Shown here piece by piece: positions 20,929 through 30,433 of a DNA stretch of 64,000 bases; the stretch's first letter is position 1; each line of letters starts with the position of its first letter. The translations under genes were made by a program, and so were the position numbers. The notes beneath the pieces were generated by a model. The model had not been told where the DNA came from, did no database searches, and worked only from the letters and a program-made list of their open reading frames with translations. Origin of the DNA: Mucilaginibacter straminoryzae. Its GTDB lineage: Bacteria; Bacteroidota; Bacteroidia; Sphingobacteriales; Sphingobacteriaceae. The DNA lies in contig NZ_JALJEJ010000004.1 of the NCBI RefSeq assembly GCF_022953055.1, forward strand, positions 62,001-126,000. The letters are read 5' to 3'.

Positions 20929-22373
20929 CAGGGTTTAAATTGTAACGGGTTATCGGTTCTGAAGGGCCGGGTCGGTAAGCCTTCCTTATTATAAAAATTG
21001 GGCTGTGCATCTTCGGCCCAGGCGAAGCGTACCGCTACAGGTTTGCTTACCTGCGGTGCAGATACAACCACCTTATCGCCTTCTATTGTCGCCGTGGCCG
21101 GGTAAAAAATGCTATCTGCCCCTGCAATGGTAAAATGGCTGAGCGGTTTACCATCATGACTCACCAAGCCTGTTCCTTCGTCTTTAAATTTCAGGATTGC
21201 CTGCTGCCCCTTGATGTTCATCTTCTGATAAACCGGACCGGAAGCTACCACCTGCTTTTGCCCATAGGTGTTCTTCAACGCTAACAGCGCCAACCTTCGG
21301 CCTACCTCCCATTTAAATGGTGGATGCAAGTTTTTAATATCGTCGTTTAAATCAGTGGTGACGATCATCCCTGTATGCGGGATTGCCAAAGCAGCGGTTT
21401 GCGCCTCCCAGAATTTGGGTAATGTTTCTGCCGTGTAGGGTACTTTACCGGTAGCTTTAGAATAATAGTAGGGCACAATCTGCACGTAGTAGAAAGGCAG
21501 TTTGAGATTATGCCAGGTACTGCGCCAGTTGTTGATCAGCGCCTCCATTTTATAAGTGTAGCTAATGGTTTCACCCAGGAAACAATTACTTTCGCCCTGG
21601 TACCACAAAAAGCCGGAAATGGCAAAAGGAGCTAGCGGGGCAATCATGGTATTGTAAAACTTGCCCGGTTCGCCTTCTATTTTATAATCCTGCTCTTTAA
21701 AATAACTCACCTGGTCAAAGGCCTCTTTCGGCGCCCAGGGTTCAATCCGGCTGCCGCTAATAGCTGAGGAAATAATGCCGACGGGTACCTTCAATCTTGC
21801 CTGCAGGTTTTTAGCGAAGAAATAACCGGCCGCATTAAAATTTCGCAAGGCAGAATCTTCCGCAATATCCCACCCGGTGTGCAGTGAATCTGGCTTTCTT
21901 AAATTCTTTTGCGTCACCAGAAAAATACGGATCTGCGGATTATGTGCGCGTTCCAGTTCATCGACCGGCGAATTAACCGTGCTGGTATCCGGCTTCTTTA
22001 CCTTGCTGTTCTTCCGCATCTCATACTGCATGTTCGACTGGCCCGATGCCAACCAAACCTCGCCTACCAGGATGTTAGTTAGCTGGATGGTATTTGTCCC
22101 GCTGATGGTCATGATTGCGGGATCGGCAGAGGCCACAAGCGGGCTTAACATCACCTGCCAGTTACCGTCTGCATCTGTAGTTGTAGTTTTTGTTTGCTGT
22201 TTAAACGTAACGGTAACTTTTTCGCCGGGAGTCGCGGCTCCCCAAATGGGTACGAATTGTTTTTGCTGCAATACCATTCCATTGCCCAGTATTTTAGGTA
22301 ATACAACGGTGGCACGTGCCTGTACTAAACATGCCGACAATATCAAAAGCCCGATGATCCTTTTCAAAAACAT
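20928..22373 (-). CDS. SGNH-type (sialate) O-acetylesterase
   Basis: A 481-residue secreted protein (signal peptide about 1-21). It starts with LPKILGNGMVLQQ and VPIWGAATPGEKVTV, the N-terminal jelly-roll of the sialate O-acetylesterase family. The catalytic domain has the block I motif SGQSNMQ (nucleophile Ser113), WYQGESN (block III) and a C-terminal DLNDDIKNLHP segment carrying the Asp/His expected for the triad. In plant-polysaccharide loci these enzymes remove acetyl groups from pectin backbones or from methylated/acetylated side-chain sugars. Coupled by 1-nt overlaps on both sides. The substrate ester is inferred from context only. Confidence 0.9.
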   Translation of the reverse strand: MFLKRIIGLLILSACLVQARATVVLPKILGNGMVLQQKQFVPIWGAATPGEKVTVTFKQQTKTTTTDADGNWQVMLSPLVASADPAIMTISGTNTIQLTNILVGEVWLASGQSNMQYEMRKNSKVKKPDTSTVNSPVDELERAHNPQIRIFLVTQKNLRKPDSLHTGWDIAEDSALRNFNAAGYFFAKNLQARLKVPVGIISSAISGSRIEPWAPKEAFDQVSYFKEQDYKIEGEPGKFYNTMIAPLAPFAISGFLWYQGESNCFLGETISYTYKMEALINNWRSTWHNLKLPFYYVQIVPYYYSKATGKVPYTAETLPKFWEAQTAALAIPHTGMIVTTDLNDDIKNLHPPFKWEVGRRLALLALKNTYGQKQVVASGPVYQKMNIKGQQAILKFKDEGTGLVSHDGKPLSHFTIAGADSIFYPATATIEGDKVVVSAPQVSKPVAVRFAWAEDAQPNFYNKEGLPTRPFRTDNPLQFKP

Positions 22374-24223
22374 TAGTAAGCAGCGGTTTTAAATGATTTG
22401 ATATAATAAGTAGCCAGCGGAGCAGCTTCCCCGGCATTCTTTTGGTCGAAATCCTGGTCTGTAGGGGTATCCGCATCCGGGAAATGCCGAACCGTACCTG
22501 TACGGAATGTTACCCGGTTGATGGTTGCTACCGGATTAAAGAACAAACCTGTAGTAACATCCTTACCATTAACATTAACAGTATAAAAGCGCGTGCCGGT
22601 ATGCAGCTTCACCGTAACGTGGTAATTCTTGTTCGGCTCGTACTTCATCATACCTTTTAAACGATACCCCGCCTTGGTAACAAAAGCCCCAGCAGAATCT
22701 AACGTCAGCCGAACAGCCGGATGGCCTTTTTCGTCCTGAAATTCGATGTCCAATTTGCCGGTATTGTTCTGCCCTGCAGCCAGATCAAACTCTACCTGTA
22801 CTTTTTGCGATGCGGGAATTACGCGCTCCGCCTTGGCAAAATCAAACGGGTCTTGATCTTTTAAGGTCAGACATTTTTGACCGTCTGGCCCCTTATCAAT
22901 CGCTACCTTCGCCCAAAGCGGGCTGTAGATATTCCATTTTTCTAACTCTTTACCAGCAGGAAGATCTGCAAATACATCATTGGCCTGCCCGCCCGGATCA
23001 GCAGTGATCGGAACCGGGATAGCAGCTACCCAGATATCCTCTTTGTTCATGCTGTAGCTTACCCACAACTTGCCATCGGGCGGAGTACCGTCGCCTTCGG
23101 TAATGCCGCGCACATACTGCGGCCCGTACGATTTGTAATTGCCGCCATACCTCATGGTAGCTATCTCGCCATTTACCAACAACAAATTTTCGTAATTCAG
23201 ACCATCCTTACTCACCGATACCGCCAAAGGCCAGCGGAATTCAGAAGGATTATAAACCGTGGCATATTTACCATCTGTAGTGCGCTGCCCCCATACCTTG
23301 GCATTGGCATTTACGAAGCCAGGTGCCCGGCTGGCATTGGTCGGCCAGGTTCTACCATTGTCTGTACTAATGGCCGTTAATGCATATTTCCAGAGCCCTA
23401 CTACCCGGCCATCAGGTAAGTGGTAAAAATTGAAAGCCTTATAATCTTTATGCAAAGGAATCAGTGGATCTTTCTTGTCGGTCTCTTCCACCCATTGCAT
23501 CATTTCAAGCGGATTAGCCATTAGTTCGTCGCATGCCTGTACAAAGCCCTTGTCTTTGCTTTTCTTGTAGAACGGATAAGAAGTATTCGATTCGTTCCAC
23601 TGCGGGTTGTAATGGATGAAATAGATCGGCCCGAATTTACCGTCAGGGGAAACCTCCCGCACCACTCTGCCGATGCCTAATCCGTCATTCGGATCGTCAT
23701 GGGCATCCAGGCAAATGCCATAGAAACCCAGCACTAATAACCTTTTAGATTTGGAGGTATAAAAACCCATACGCTGGTGCATCACCGCCATCAGGTCTTT
23801 TGCCACTATGTTTTTACCAGGCTTGGTGGTACCGTCCGGAATGCGGTATTGCGGAAATACCACAACGGGCTTGGTCCAAGTTTCGCCATCTTTTGAAGTG
23901 AGTAACAAGGTTTGCCCTGGTGGAACACTTTCGCCTACCTTATCGCTCAGATACTCTACATAAAATTGCTTATTCCAGTAGGCCATCATGGGCGCATGGT
24001 TGTATGTGAAGCCAAAGCCATCGGCCTTTTCAGGATGCTCGCGATTGGCCCGGAAGATCTGGATATTATGTACCCCCACCGCCGGACTTAGTTCGCCATG
24101 ATGATAATCTACGTTCGACAACGTTTTGCCAATGTATCTTACGGTATCCTGCGCATGCGCCGACAGCCCCGTATAAAGGGCTGCAAATAGTAAAAAGCGA
24201 TATATCTTTTTGTTCAATAACAT
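22373..24223 (-). CDS. Secreted beta-propeller (sialidase-superfamily) protein with C-terminal jelly-roll
   Basis: A 616-residue protein with a signal peptide (ending SAHAQ). Residues about 35-420 look like a propeller: SPAVGVHNIQIFRA, YNHAPMMAYWNKQFYVEYLS, LLTSKDGETWTKPVV (an Asp-box-like turn), AISTDNGRTW and SVSKDGLNYENLLL. Residues about 440-600 form a separate beta-sandwich (VQVEFDLAAGQNNTGKLDIEF, YHVTVKLHTGTRFYTVNVNG) that resembles a concanavalin-like lectin or LamG fold. I do not recognise an assigned GH or PL family. The conserved His/Asn-rich start and the propeller suggest an exo-acting hydrolase or lyase on an acidic or deoxy sugar. It is coupled to the O-acetylesterase gene by 1 nt and follows the GH43-like gene by 4 nt. 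Confidence 0.65.
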   Translation of the reverse strand: MLLNKKIYRFLLFAALYTGLSAHAQDTVRYIGKTLSNVDYHHGELSPAVGVHNIQIFRANREHPEKADGFGFTYNHAPMMAYWNKQFYVEYLSDKVGESVPPGQTLLLTSKDGETWTKPVVVFPQYRIPDGTTKPGKNIVAKDLMAVMHQRMGFYTSKSKRLLVLGFYGICLDAHDDPNDGLGIGRVVREVSPDGKFGPIYFIHYNPQWNESNTSYPFYKKSKDKGFVQACDELMANPLEMMQWVEETDKKDPLIPLHKDYKAFNFYHLPDGRVVGLWKYALTAISTDNGRTWPTNASRAPGFVNANAKVWGQRTTDGKYATVYNPSEFRWPLAVSVSKDGLNYENLLLVNGEIATMRYGGNYKSYGPQYVRGITEGDGTPPDGKLWVSYSMNKEDIWVAAIPVPITADPGGQANDVFADLPAGKELEKWNIYSPLWAKVAIDKGPDGQKCLTLKDQDPFDFAKAERVIPASQKVQVEFDLAAGQNNTGKLDIEFQDEKGHPAVRLTLDSAGAFVTKAGYRLKGMMKYEPNKNYHVTVKLHTGTRFYTVNVNGKDVTTGLFFNPVATINRVTFRTGTVRHFPDADTPTDQDFDQKNAGEAAPLATYYIKSFKTAAY

Positions 24224-24227
24224 TTCA

Positions 24228-25169
24228 TCAATCTTTAGATGCTCCCGCCGCTTCTTTCAGTTTGTTTAACGTTTTACGGTCTACTTTGAAAACCGTCCCA
24301 TGCTTATGGCCCTTTGGGATATCTACCTCATCGGTAATATTCTTGAAGGTCTTGAAATCCCTCGTTAGCACGGCGCCATAGCGTTTTGCCTGGTAAGAAT
24401 CGTAATAAATGATCCAGTCATCCCCAGCTTTGATGGCACAAGGGCCTTCAGAGAAATTTTCGGTGAAGGGTTTAGAATAATTGTGATAAGGTCCAAGTGG
24501 GTTTGTTGCAAAGGCAACCAGTATATTGCGGTTAGGCCGTGTATTATCTTTCATCACCAGCACATAATCGCTCTTTGCCCGTTTCAAGATCTGCGCATCG
24601 ATGACGCTGAATTGCGGATCAAGAAAAAGTTTAGACGGTGAGAACGTTTTAAAATCTTTAGTGGTGGTATAATAGAGGCGATGATTATTCCGCTCATCTT
24701 CCTGCCCTTTTGGGAAGCGGAATGGAATAGTGGAAGCCCAAACGATGATAAATTGTTTCTGCTCATCGTCATAAAAAAGCTCCGGCGCCCAGGCGTTAAC
24801 CGTTTCCGGCTCGTTAGCCATCACTTCTATGTGTTGCTCTGCCGACCAGTGGATCAGGTCTTTTGAACTGGCATAACCTATCCCCTTGTCGTTCTTCCAG
24901 CCGGTTGTCCAAACCAGGTGATAAATGCCATCCGGTCCCTGGGCGATGGATGGGTCGCGCATGATTTTAGCCTCCCCTACCTGCGGCTTCAGGAAGATAT
25001 GATTCAGCTCTTTCCAATGGTAGGCATCGTAGCTGTAAAGAAAACGCAGGCCGCTATCGGCAGGTTCATGGAAAGACGTGAACAGGTAAACGCTTTTCGC
25101 ACTCCGGCAAGAAGTGAATGCAAGCGTTACCAACAATATCAAAGTATAGTATTTTATACCCTGCAACAT
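24228..25169 (-). CDS. GH43-like lipoprotein (arabinosidase/galactosidase-type propeller)
   Basis: A 313-residue lipoprotein: LAFTSC places the lipidated cysteine at position 21. The five-bladed propeller motifs of GH43 are present: MRDPSI (Asp72, candidate base), AWAPELFYD (Glu130), SVIDAQIL (Asp191, candidate pKa modulator) and FSEGPCAI (Glu241, candidate acid), plus the typical YTTTKDFKTFS. Family members are mostly alpha-L-arabinofuranosidases, beta-xylosidases and exo-galactanases. As a surface or periplasm-facing lipoprotein it probably trims arabinose or galactose from pectic chains. It begins 48 nt after the beta-helix/barrel gene. Confidence 0.8.
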   Translation of the reverse strand: MLQGIKYYTLILLVTLAFTSCRSAKSVYLFTSFHEPADSGLRFLYSYDAYHWKELNHIFLKPQVGEAKIMRDPSIAQGPDGIYHLVWTTGWKNDKGIGYASSKDLIHWSAEQHIEVMANEPETVNAWAPELFYDDEQKQFIIVWASTIPFRFPKGQEDERNNHRLYYTTTKDFKTFSPSKLFLDPQFSVIDAQILKRAKSDYVLVMKDNTRPNRNILVAFATNPLGPYHNYSKPFTENFSEGPCAIKAGDDWIIYYDSYQAKRYGAVLTRDFKTFKNITDEVDIPKGHKHGTVFKVDRKTLNKLKEAAGASKD

Positions 25170-25217
25170 TTTATCTTTCTCATAAAAGCCGTGATGATAC
25201 GGCGTTGGTTATAATTG

Positions 25218-28200
25218 TTAACTTTTACTTACCCAAAGCACATATGCACCGTTACCGGACGATTTTACCGTGGTATTGCCATTGCCCTTTTGGGAAGTGG
25301 TTTGATATACTTTACCATCAGCCGGATTAATCCATTTTAGCTGATAAGTAGTGTTTGCATCTAAATTCAGTGTTGCTTCCGCACCAGAGTTACTATAAAC
25401 TACGTAACCCTGCCTGCCGCTTAGCAACCATTGTCCGTTAGCACCGGCAACCGGGCCTACAGGCTTCATACCGGATACGGCTTTCAGCAAATCCTTATCT
25501 GTAGTTGCAGGCAATACCGGTAAAGAACCACCTGCCATCAGCACTGCCCAACCAAATTTGTCATATGCGTCTGCAGAGTATAAAACGGCTTTCTGCGGAT
25601 ATCTGTCGCGGTATTCACGAACGGCGCGATAAACCTGTTCGGCAGAAGTAGCTTTAGGCTTAAAAACGCGTTCCTGCTGGCGCGGCGCTAAGCTTTGCCC
25701 GCCCGGAGGCGCATAAACATTTCCGTTTGCCTGATAATACCAGTAACGGATGTCGATTACATCGATAGTACCCGCTAAGACAGCATCGGCAAGCATCCCG
25801 TCCTGAACATCTTTAGTAGCACTCAAGCCAATCAGCTGTTTTTTCTTGTGCGTTGCTTCCCAGTTCTTCACCGTCTCTACCCAAAACTTCATAAAGCTAA
25901 GCGGACCGGTATATTCGGCACTGGTGGTTTGGATGACACCATTGTTGTTCGCGAAGTTATCCAGGCACTTATTAATGTAGGCAATATGCAGTTTACGACG
26001 GGCCGGATTGGTTACATCATAAAATTGTTCGGCCATAAACTGGCGTTTATCACCCGCATAATTTACCGGCTCGGGGAAACCAGTATTGTTGATGTTGTTA
26101 GCCGTACGCCACGGAAAATCTGTGTAATGTGCACCTGCTTCAATAATGTTATGTTGAAAATAGTTCTGGTGCATCAGCACCAGTCCGCGTTCATCTGCCA
26201 GATCGGCAAACTGTTTTAAGCGGTTCCAGTACCATTGGTTATACTGCGTCAGATCATATTTACTTAAGCCATCATAGGCAGACTGCTGTCCGCTGCGTGC
26301 AAAAGGCAGTTCATAGAACGGCGGCCAAACATCGCCATCTGCCCTCCTTATCCTTTCGTGATCGTCACGACGGCGTTCATACCACAAACCGTAATTATGC
26401 TCTAATACAATGGTGTTACTTTTCTGCATCCAGTTGGCAACCTCATTTAGGTCGTCGGTTAAACCCGTTCCAGTGCGGCCGGGTACCCAGCGGGTAATAT
26501 CGGGCTTCGCCGTTTTTTCGAGGTAAGCAGGCTTAATGCTTCCGTTCCACCAAGGTGTTTCGTAGTGGCGGCCCTGCAATACTTCGCTCCCCCTTACCAG
26601 CCAACCATTGGCAACCGTTAATGCAGATGCACGCGGTGAGGCTGCAGGTGCTTTAACACCGAGCTCATCGATGGTCTTCACACCGTTTGAGGAAACAGGT
26701 ATGGGGTTACGCGCCGATGCTCCGGCTATCCAGTCTTTAAGGGTGAAGGCAGGTTTTCTGGCTTCAATTACCAGCGGGGCAGCCTGCTCTGCCGTAGGGC
26801 TGCTGGATGCTTCTGTACTGATATGCAGTATGCCTGCTTGTTTTTCAATATCCTTTTGCAGGCGGTTGCTTAGCTGTGCATAGAACAGGCTCCGCGGATT
26901 GATAGAAGCGTTCGATTCTTCCCAATAACCATTCCCACCGAACTGCGCCCATGTACCAAAGGCCCAGTTTTGTGCACCGGGCGGGCGGTAATTATCTACC
27001 CTGGCGGCAGAACAATTCCAGAAAGTACTGTTTGCCGCGCTCCAACCCCCGCCCTGGTTATCCTGCTCCAGGTTTTTATAAACCAGGTTCTGGCCGTCCA
27101 TATAAATCACATCGAACAGCACCCCGGATGCCCAGCTATCGATGGCGCCGCTATAGCTATGCGGATGCTCCGCCATACATTGTACAAAGGCATTTGGCCC
27201 CGGTGCACAGAAGCCTACCGCAAAATCGTGGTAGCCGTTATCAGCATATAAACGTTGAAATAAGGTCTGCCCGCCCATTGTCCAGAACGTGTAGCGGCGC
27301 TGCCCGCCAATCTCCGACACCGGCATGGCAGAGCGGCAGTCTTCCACCGTTACGCGATTCGCCGTTGGCAGCACATAAACTGCAGACCCGGCAAAATGCT
27401 CGAAAGCTACCTGCCGGACCCAGGCGTCTGAAGCATTTTCTATGGTAATGGCCATCCAGCGATGGTCTTCATCTTTTGGGTTGGTCTTGTTGTATTCCGA
27501 TCTCAGTAACAGGTTTTCTACGCCCACCTGGTTAATGCGCCCATCCCATTGGTAACGGGCGATAGTACCGCCACCGTAAGCAGTATCAAGCGCAGTAGTA
27601 ATGGGGGCATCAATGGTGATGGTGTTGCCGTCTACCTTGGTAATCACCCTATCCCATGTAATATTGTGGTCGCCGGGCTTCCAGCCTAAAGCACTTAAAC
27701 CACCACCAAAAGTTTCTGTACCTAACAGGTTAATCCAGGCTGCCGTACTTGGCCTTTTAACCAGGATATGATCTCCTGCTTTTAAGCTACCGGCAGCAAC
27801 AACATGAAATGAAATCGAATTAACGGGGACGTATGTATCGGTGATTTTCACATCAGCTTCGGCAGCTAAATCATTTTTACCGGCTACATTGATCAGCGTT
27901 TCACGGTCTGTACCCGCACAGATCAGCATGGTACCACTTTCGGTCATCCCGCTGCCGCGGAGTACAACACCCGAAGATTTAATTTTTAGACTTCCTTTTA
28001 CCTGGTAAATACCTTTACCTAACAGTACTGCACCTTTAATACCGTTTTTATCCGCCGGTAAACCTGCAACATAATCCAGGGCGGCTTGTATTCTTACAGT
28101 GGCATCGCCGGGTTTTACCGGTACAAAAACTTTAACAGCAGCATCAGGAATGGGAGCTTCAGACGCCATGTACCCGCAGTAGGAATAATCGGGCACACGG

Positions 28201-28367
28201 TCGCCCTTTTCATCTGCTGTATAAACAAGCTTCCCGTCCTTTTGTACCAGGACGGGAGAAGCCGGTTTATTATTTTTTTTGTTGTTTTGAGCTGCTACAA
28301 CCCATGGTTGCAAAACCGCTGCAGCAAGCAGACAGCCCCAAACACCGATATTAAACTTAAAATTCAT
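25218..28367 (-). CDS. Large two-domain secreted protein: pectate-lyase-like beta-helix plus C-terminal barrel-like domain (DUF6298-type)
   Basis: A 1049-residue protein with a signal peptide (ending VVAAQ). The N-terminal half (about 60-480) is a right-handed beta-helix of the pectate-lyase-3 type: IQAALDYV, GAVLLGKGIYQV, VVLRGSGM, WVRQVAFEHF, VTVEDCRS. After a linker rich in Ala/Ser/Pro (about 510-600), a second domain of about 350 residues reads like a (beta/alpha)8 barrel (VLEHNYGLWYERRRDD, LADERGLVLMHQNYF, VIQTTSAEYTGPLSF, VIDIRYWYYQANG, AVLYSADAYDKFGWA). It ends in a small beta domain (LNLDANTTYQLKWINPADG). I believe this corresponds to an uncharacterised PUL family annotated DUF6298. 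Glu in TTSAEYTG and Asp/Arg in VIDIRYW are possible active-site residues. Function is unknown. Confidence 0.7.
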   Translation of the reverse strand: MNFKFNIGVWGCLLAAAVLQPWVVAAQNNKKNNKPASPVLVQKDGKLVYTADEKGDRVPDYSYCGYMASEAPIPDAAVKVFVPVKPGDATVRIQAALDYVAGLPADKNGIKGAVLLGKGIYQVKGSLKIKSSGVVLRGSGMTESGTMLICAGTDRETLINVAGKNDLAAEADVKITDTYVPVNSISFHVVAAGSLKAGDHILVKRPSTAAWINLLGTETFGGGLSALGWKPGDHNITWDRVITKVDGNTITIDAPITTALDTAYGGGTIARYQWDGRINQVGVENLLLRSEYNKTNPKDEDHRWMAITIENASDAWVRQVAFEHFAGSAVYVLPTANRVTVEDCRSAMPVSEIGGQRRYTFWTMGGQTLFQRLYADNGYHDFAVGFCAPGPNAFVQCMAEHPHSYSGAIDSWASGVLFDVIYMDGQNLVYKNLEQDNQGGGWSAANSTFWNCSAARVDNYRPPGAQNWAFGTWAQFGGNGYWEESNASINPRSLFYAQLSNRLQKDIEKQAGILHISTEASSSPTAEQAAPLVIEARKPAFTLKDWIAGASARNPIPVSSNGVKTIDELGVKAPAASPRASALTVANGWLVRGSEVLQGRHYETPWWNGSIKPAYLEKTAKPDITRWVPGRTGTGLTDDLNEVANWMQKSNTIVLEHNYGLWYERRRDDHERIRRADGDVWPPFYELPFARSGQQSAYDGLSKYDLTQYNQWYWNRLKQFADLADERGLVLMHQNYFQHNIIEAGAHYTDFPWRTANNINNTGFPEPVNYAGDKRQFMAEQFYDVTNPARRKLHIAYINKCLDNFANNNGVIQTTSAEYTGPLSFMKFWVETVKNWEATHKKKQLIGLSATKDVQDGMLADAVLAGTIDVIDIRYWYYQANGNVYAPPGGQSLAPRQQERVFKPKATSAEQVYRAVREYRDRYPQKAVLYSADAYDKFGWAVLMAGGSLPVLPATTDKDLLKAVSGMKPVGPVAGANGQWLLSGRQGYVVYSNSGAEATLNLDANTTYQLKWINPADGKVYQTTSQKGNGNTTVKSSGNGAYVLWVSKS

Positions 28368-28383
28368 AGTTAAACAGGTTCAC

Positions 28384-30030
28384 CTATTTCTGCGCAACAG
28401 GCAATTTAGTTTCCCCTTTTTCGGCAACTGTATTTAAATAAACCTCGATATTGGTATACCCACCACCATTTTTAGCCGGTGCGCTGGCATCTGCCGCACT
28501 CTTAGGGTTCAAACCATGTTTGATTTCCCATTCGTCCGGCATACCGTCGTTATCGCTGTCCTTATAAGGTGTCCCCTTATAATCAGGGTAGCCACCCACC
28601 TGCCATGGCGCCGTAATGATGCCCAGTTTATAAGAGTCTTTAGGCAATTTACGCACTTTAAACTGGAATACCGTATCGGTGTTCATCTCCTTGTAAGTGA
28701 TCTTACCGGTTCTTACCTGCTCTACAATACGTTTGTCAACCGCATCGCGGACAGGCAAAGTAGCGCCCGCGTTGACAAGATTATAATTAAATGCCTGCTG
28801 AGCGGATAGAATGGTTATCGGCGGCATGGGAAACGGCACGTCTGATTTCATGTAATCCTTGTACTGCCCGGTGTTAGGTAGAGTTTCTACCTGTATACCG
28901 CCATTCCAGTTGTCTTTAGTAACTTCCGGATATCCTTCCATCACATTACCCACAGCGTAAACCCTACCGTAAACCTTTTCTTTAAGCTTACTACGACCCG
29001 ATTCCGGTTTCAGGATACGATGCCCTACCGGTTCGTCTTTCGGCGTAACCGGCCCAGGTTTAAAGTAGTTATTGATGATGTTATAGTTAGTGGTATAATC
29101 GCCGCCATCCATAGAACGGTGATGCCAGTTAAATACCACGTTATTCACAAAGTTATATACACCGTTCCATCCTACTGATGGATTACGGCCGGTATTATCA
29201 GCCCAAATATTACGCACCAGCGAACAATTCTCGCCACCGGTAGTGCTACCAAACGAGTGGTTCCAGTAATCCAGCGCTTCTGAGTAGATACAATTCTGAA
29301 CAGTGATGTTTACAGTACCTAATTTTTCTTCCTTAGAACCATCGCCCGGGTCGAACATGTGGCGATACATCGAGAAGTTTTCGTCAAGTCCCCAACTTGT
29401 AGAACAGTGGTCTACGATGATATTGCCTACCGGGTTACCACCTAACGAATCATCTCTGCGGCCAACATTAGTTTCGCCCCTTCTGAAACGCATGTAACGG
29501 ATAATCACGTCGTGCGTATTTACCCATACCGATTCTCCGGCAATACATACCCCATCTCCCGGAGCGGTTTGCCCCTCGATGGTAACATAAGGTGCGCGGA
29601 TCATCAACGGTGTTTTAAGCCTGATGATACCCGCCACGTTAAATACAATAATTCTGGCACCGCCCTTTTCGCAGGCTTCGCGTAAGCTGCCCGGTCCGTC
29701 ATCTGCAAGCGTGGTTACTACGTATACCTTTCCGCCACGACCGCCGAAAGTAAATTTACCACCGCCCTCTGCACCTGGAAATGCAGGTATCTTGGCTTGT
29801 GGCAGGTCGGTAGGTCTGGCCGCCCAGGGCACAAATACCTTACCGCGACGCTGGTCTGCCTGGATGATCGGCAAAGCCACCTGCCATGCAGAATCAGAAT
29901 GCGCCTGCGCAGCCTTCATCATGGCTTCGGTTTCCTGTTTAACCTGTTGTGGAATGTCCGGATACTGTGCAAAGGCAGCATTAGCAGATAAAGCAGCAAC
30001 GGCCAGTAACGGAAGAATCTTGATTTTCAT
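28384..30030 (-). CDS. Secreted pectate lyase, polysaccharide lyase family 1
   Basis: A 548-residue protein with a signal peptide (ending AAFAQ). The beta-helix opens with FPGAEGGGKFTFGGRGGKVY and LADDGPGSLREA, and carries VTIEGQTAPGDGV, IIRYMRFRRG and IIVDHCSTSWGLDEN, all characteristic of Bacteroidota PL1 pectate lyases, which cleave polygalacturonan by Ca2+-assisted beta-elimination. Near the C-terminus is a DxDxDGxxDxxE calcium-binding turn (DSDNDGMPDEWE), common at the end of these lyases. It is the first gene of the long CAZyme operon and has the regulated promoter at 30167-30233 in front. A close paralogue lies at 58108-59748; the two share long identical blocks. Confidence 0.93.
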   Translation of the reverse strand: MKIKILPLLAVAALSANAAFAQYPDIPQQVKQETEAMMKAAQAHSDSAWQVALPIIQADQRRGKVFVPWAARPTDLPQAKIPAFPGAEGGGKFTFGGRGGKVYVVTTLADDGPGSLREACEKGGARIIVFNVAGIIRLKTPLMIRAPYVTIEGQTAPGDGVCIAGESVWVNTHDVIIRYMRFRRGETNVGRRDDSLGGNPVGNIIVDHCSTSWGLDENFSMYRHMFDPGDGSKEEKLGTVNITVQNCIYSEALDYWNHSFGSTTGGENCSLVRNIWADNTGRNPSVGWNGVYNFVNNVVFNWHHRSMDGGDYTTNYNIINNYFKPGPVTPKDEPVGHRILKPESGRSKLKEKVYGRVYAVGNVMEGYPEVTKDNWNGGIQVETLPNTGQYKDYMKSDVPFPMPPITILSAQQAFNYNLVNAGATLPVRDAVDKRIVEQVRTGKITYKEMNTDTVFQFKVRKLPKDSYKLGIITAPWQVGGYPDYKGTPYKDSDNDGMPDEWEIKHGLNPKSAADASAPAKNGGGYTNIEVYLNTVAEKGETKLPVAQK

Positions 30031-30166
30031 ATTCTAAATTTTTCAACCTGCACCTGATTACACCTTCTGTACAGCTTTTCCTAAAACGCTATAGACCACG
30101 TTTTCGCACTGTTTTAAAGTTAGATAATTAAGACTTCAGGTATTTTAATTGGTAATTCTACTTCTT

Positions 30167-30233
30167 CAAATATGCACCTTGCCGCTACCTTATTACTATA
30201 AAATGTTGACAAGGTTTTATATGATTTTAGCAT
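30167..30233 (-). promoter_or_regulatory. Predicted activator-dependent promoter of the PL1-GH106 operon
   Basis: Reading the plus strand, the -7 box complement is CAAATATG (30167-30174, CATATTTG in gene sense, 7/8 of TAnnTTTG). The proximal half-site is AAAATGTTGACAA (30200-30212) and the distal one ATGATTTTAGCAT (30221-30233), exactly 21 bp apart. The same arrangement recurs at five other promoters here. No TTG-type -33 element is seen, which suggests activator dependence. The 5' leader would be about 130 nt. The rest of the 403-bp gap (30031-30433) holds a terminator and no gene that I can support. Confidence 0.7.
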
Positions 30234-30384
30234 TTTAGAAACCCACACCTAAGTTGCGTAAAAATTATCTCAAATATGTTACAAAACATGCCAATGCATA
30301 CAAAAAGCAACTTTTTCGAAATCGATTGTACATCATCCAAAACCGAACAATTGGCAACATCATACAAATACCCCAACTTTTTAA

Positions 30385-30411
30385 AACAAAAAAGGGGCGC
30401 AAAGGCCCCTT
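30385..30411 (-). terminator. Rho-independent terminator after susD
   Basis: On the minus strand, 22 nt past the susD stop, AAGGGGC pairs with GCCCCTT (30392-30398 with 30405-30411) around a 6-nt loop, followed by a run of T (30385-30391 read as A on the plus strand). It separates SusC/SusD transcription from the hydrolase operon that starts at 30030. Confidence 0.85.
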
Positions 30412-30433
30412 AGATCTTATATAAGTTATATCA

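Noticed and set aside
14225-24223. Sialic acid utilisation locus (two sialidase-fold proteins plus sialate O-acetylesterase-type enzyme)
   Set aside because: No sialic acid lyase, epimerase, kinase or transporter is present, and the surrounding enzymes are rhamnosidases and pectate lyases.
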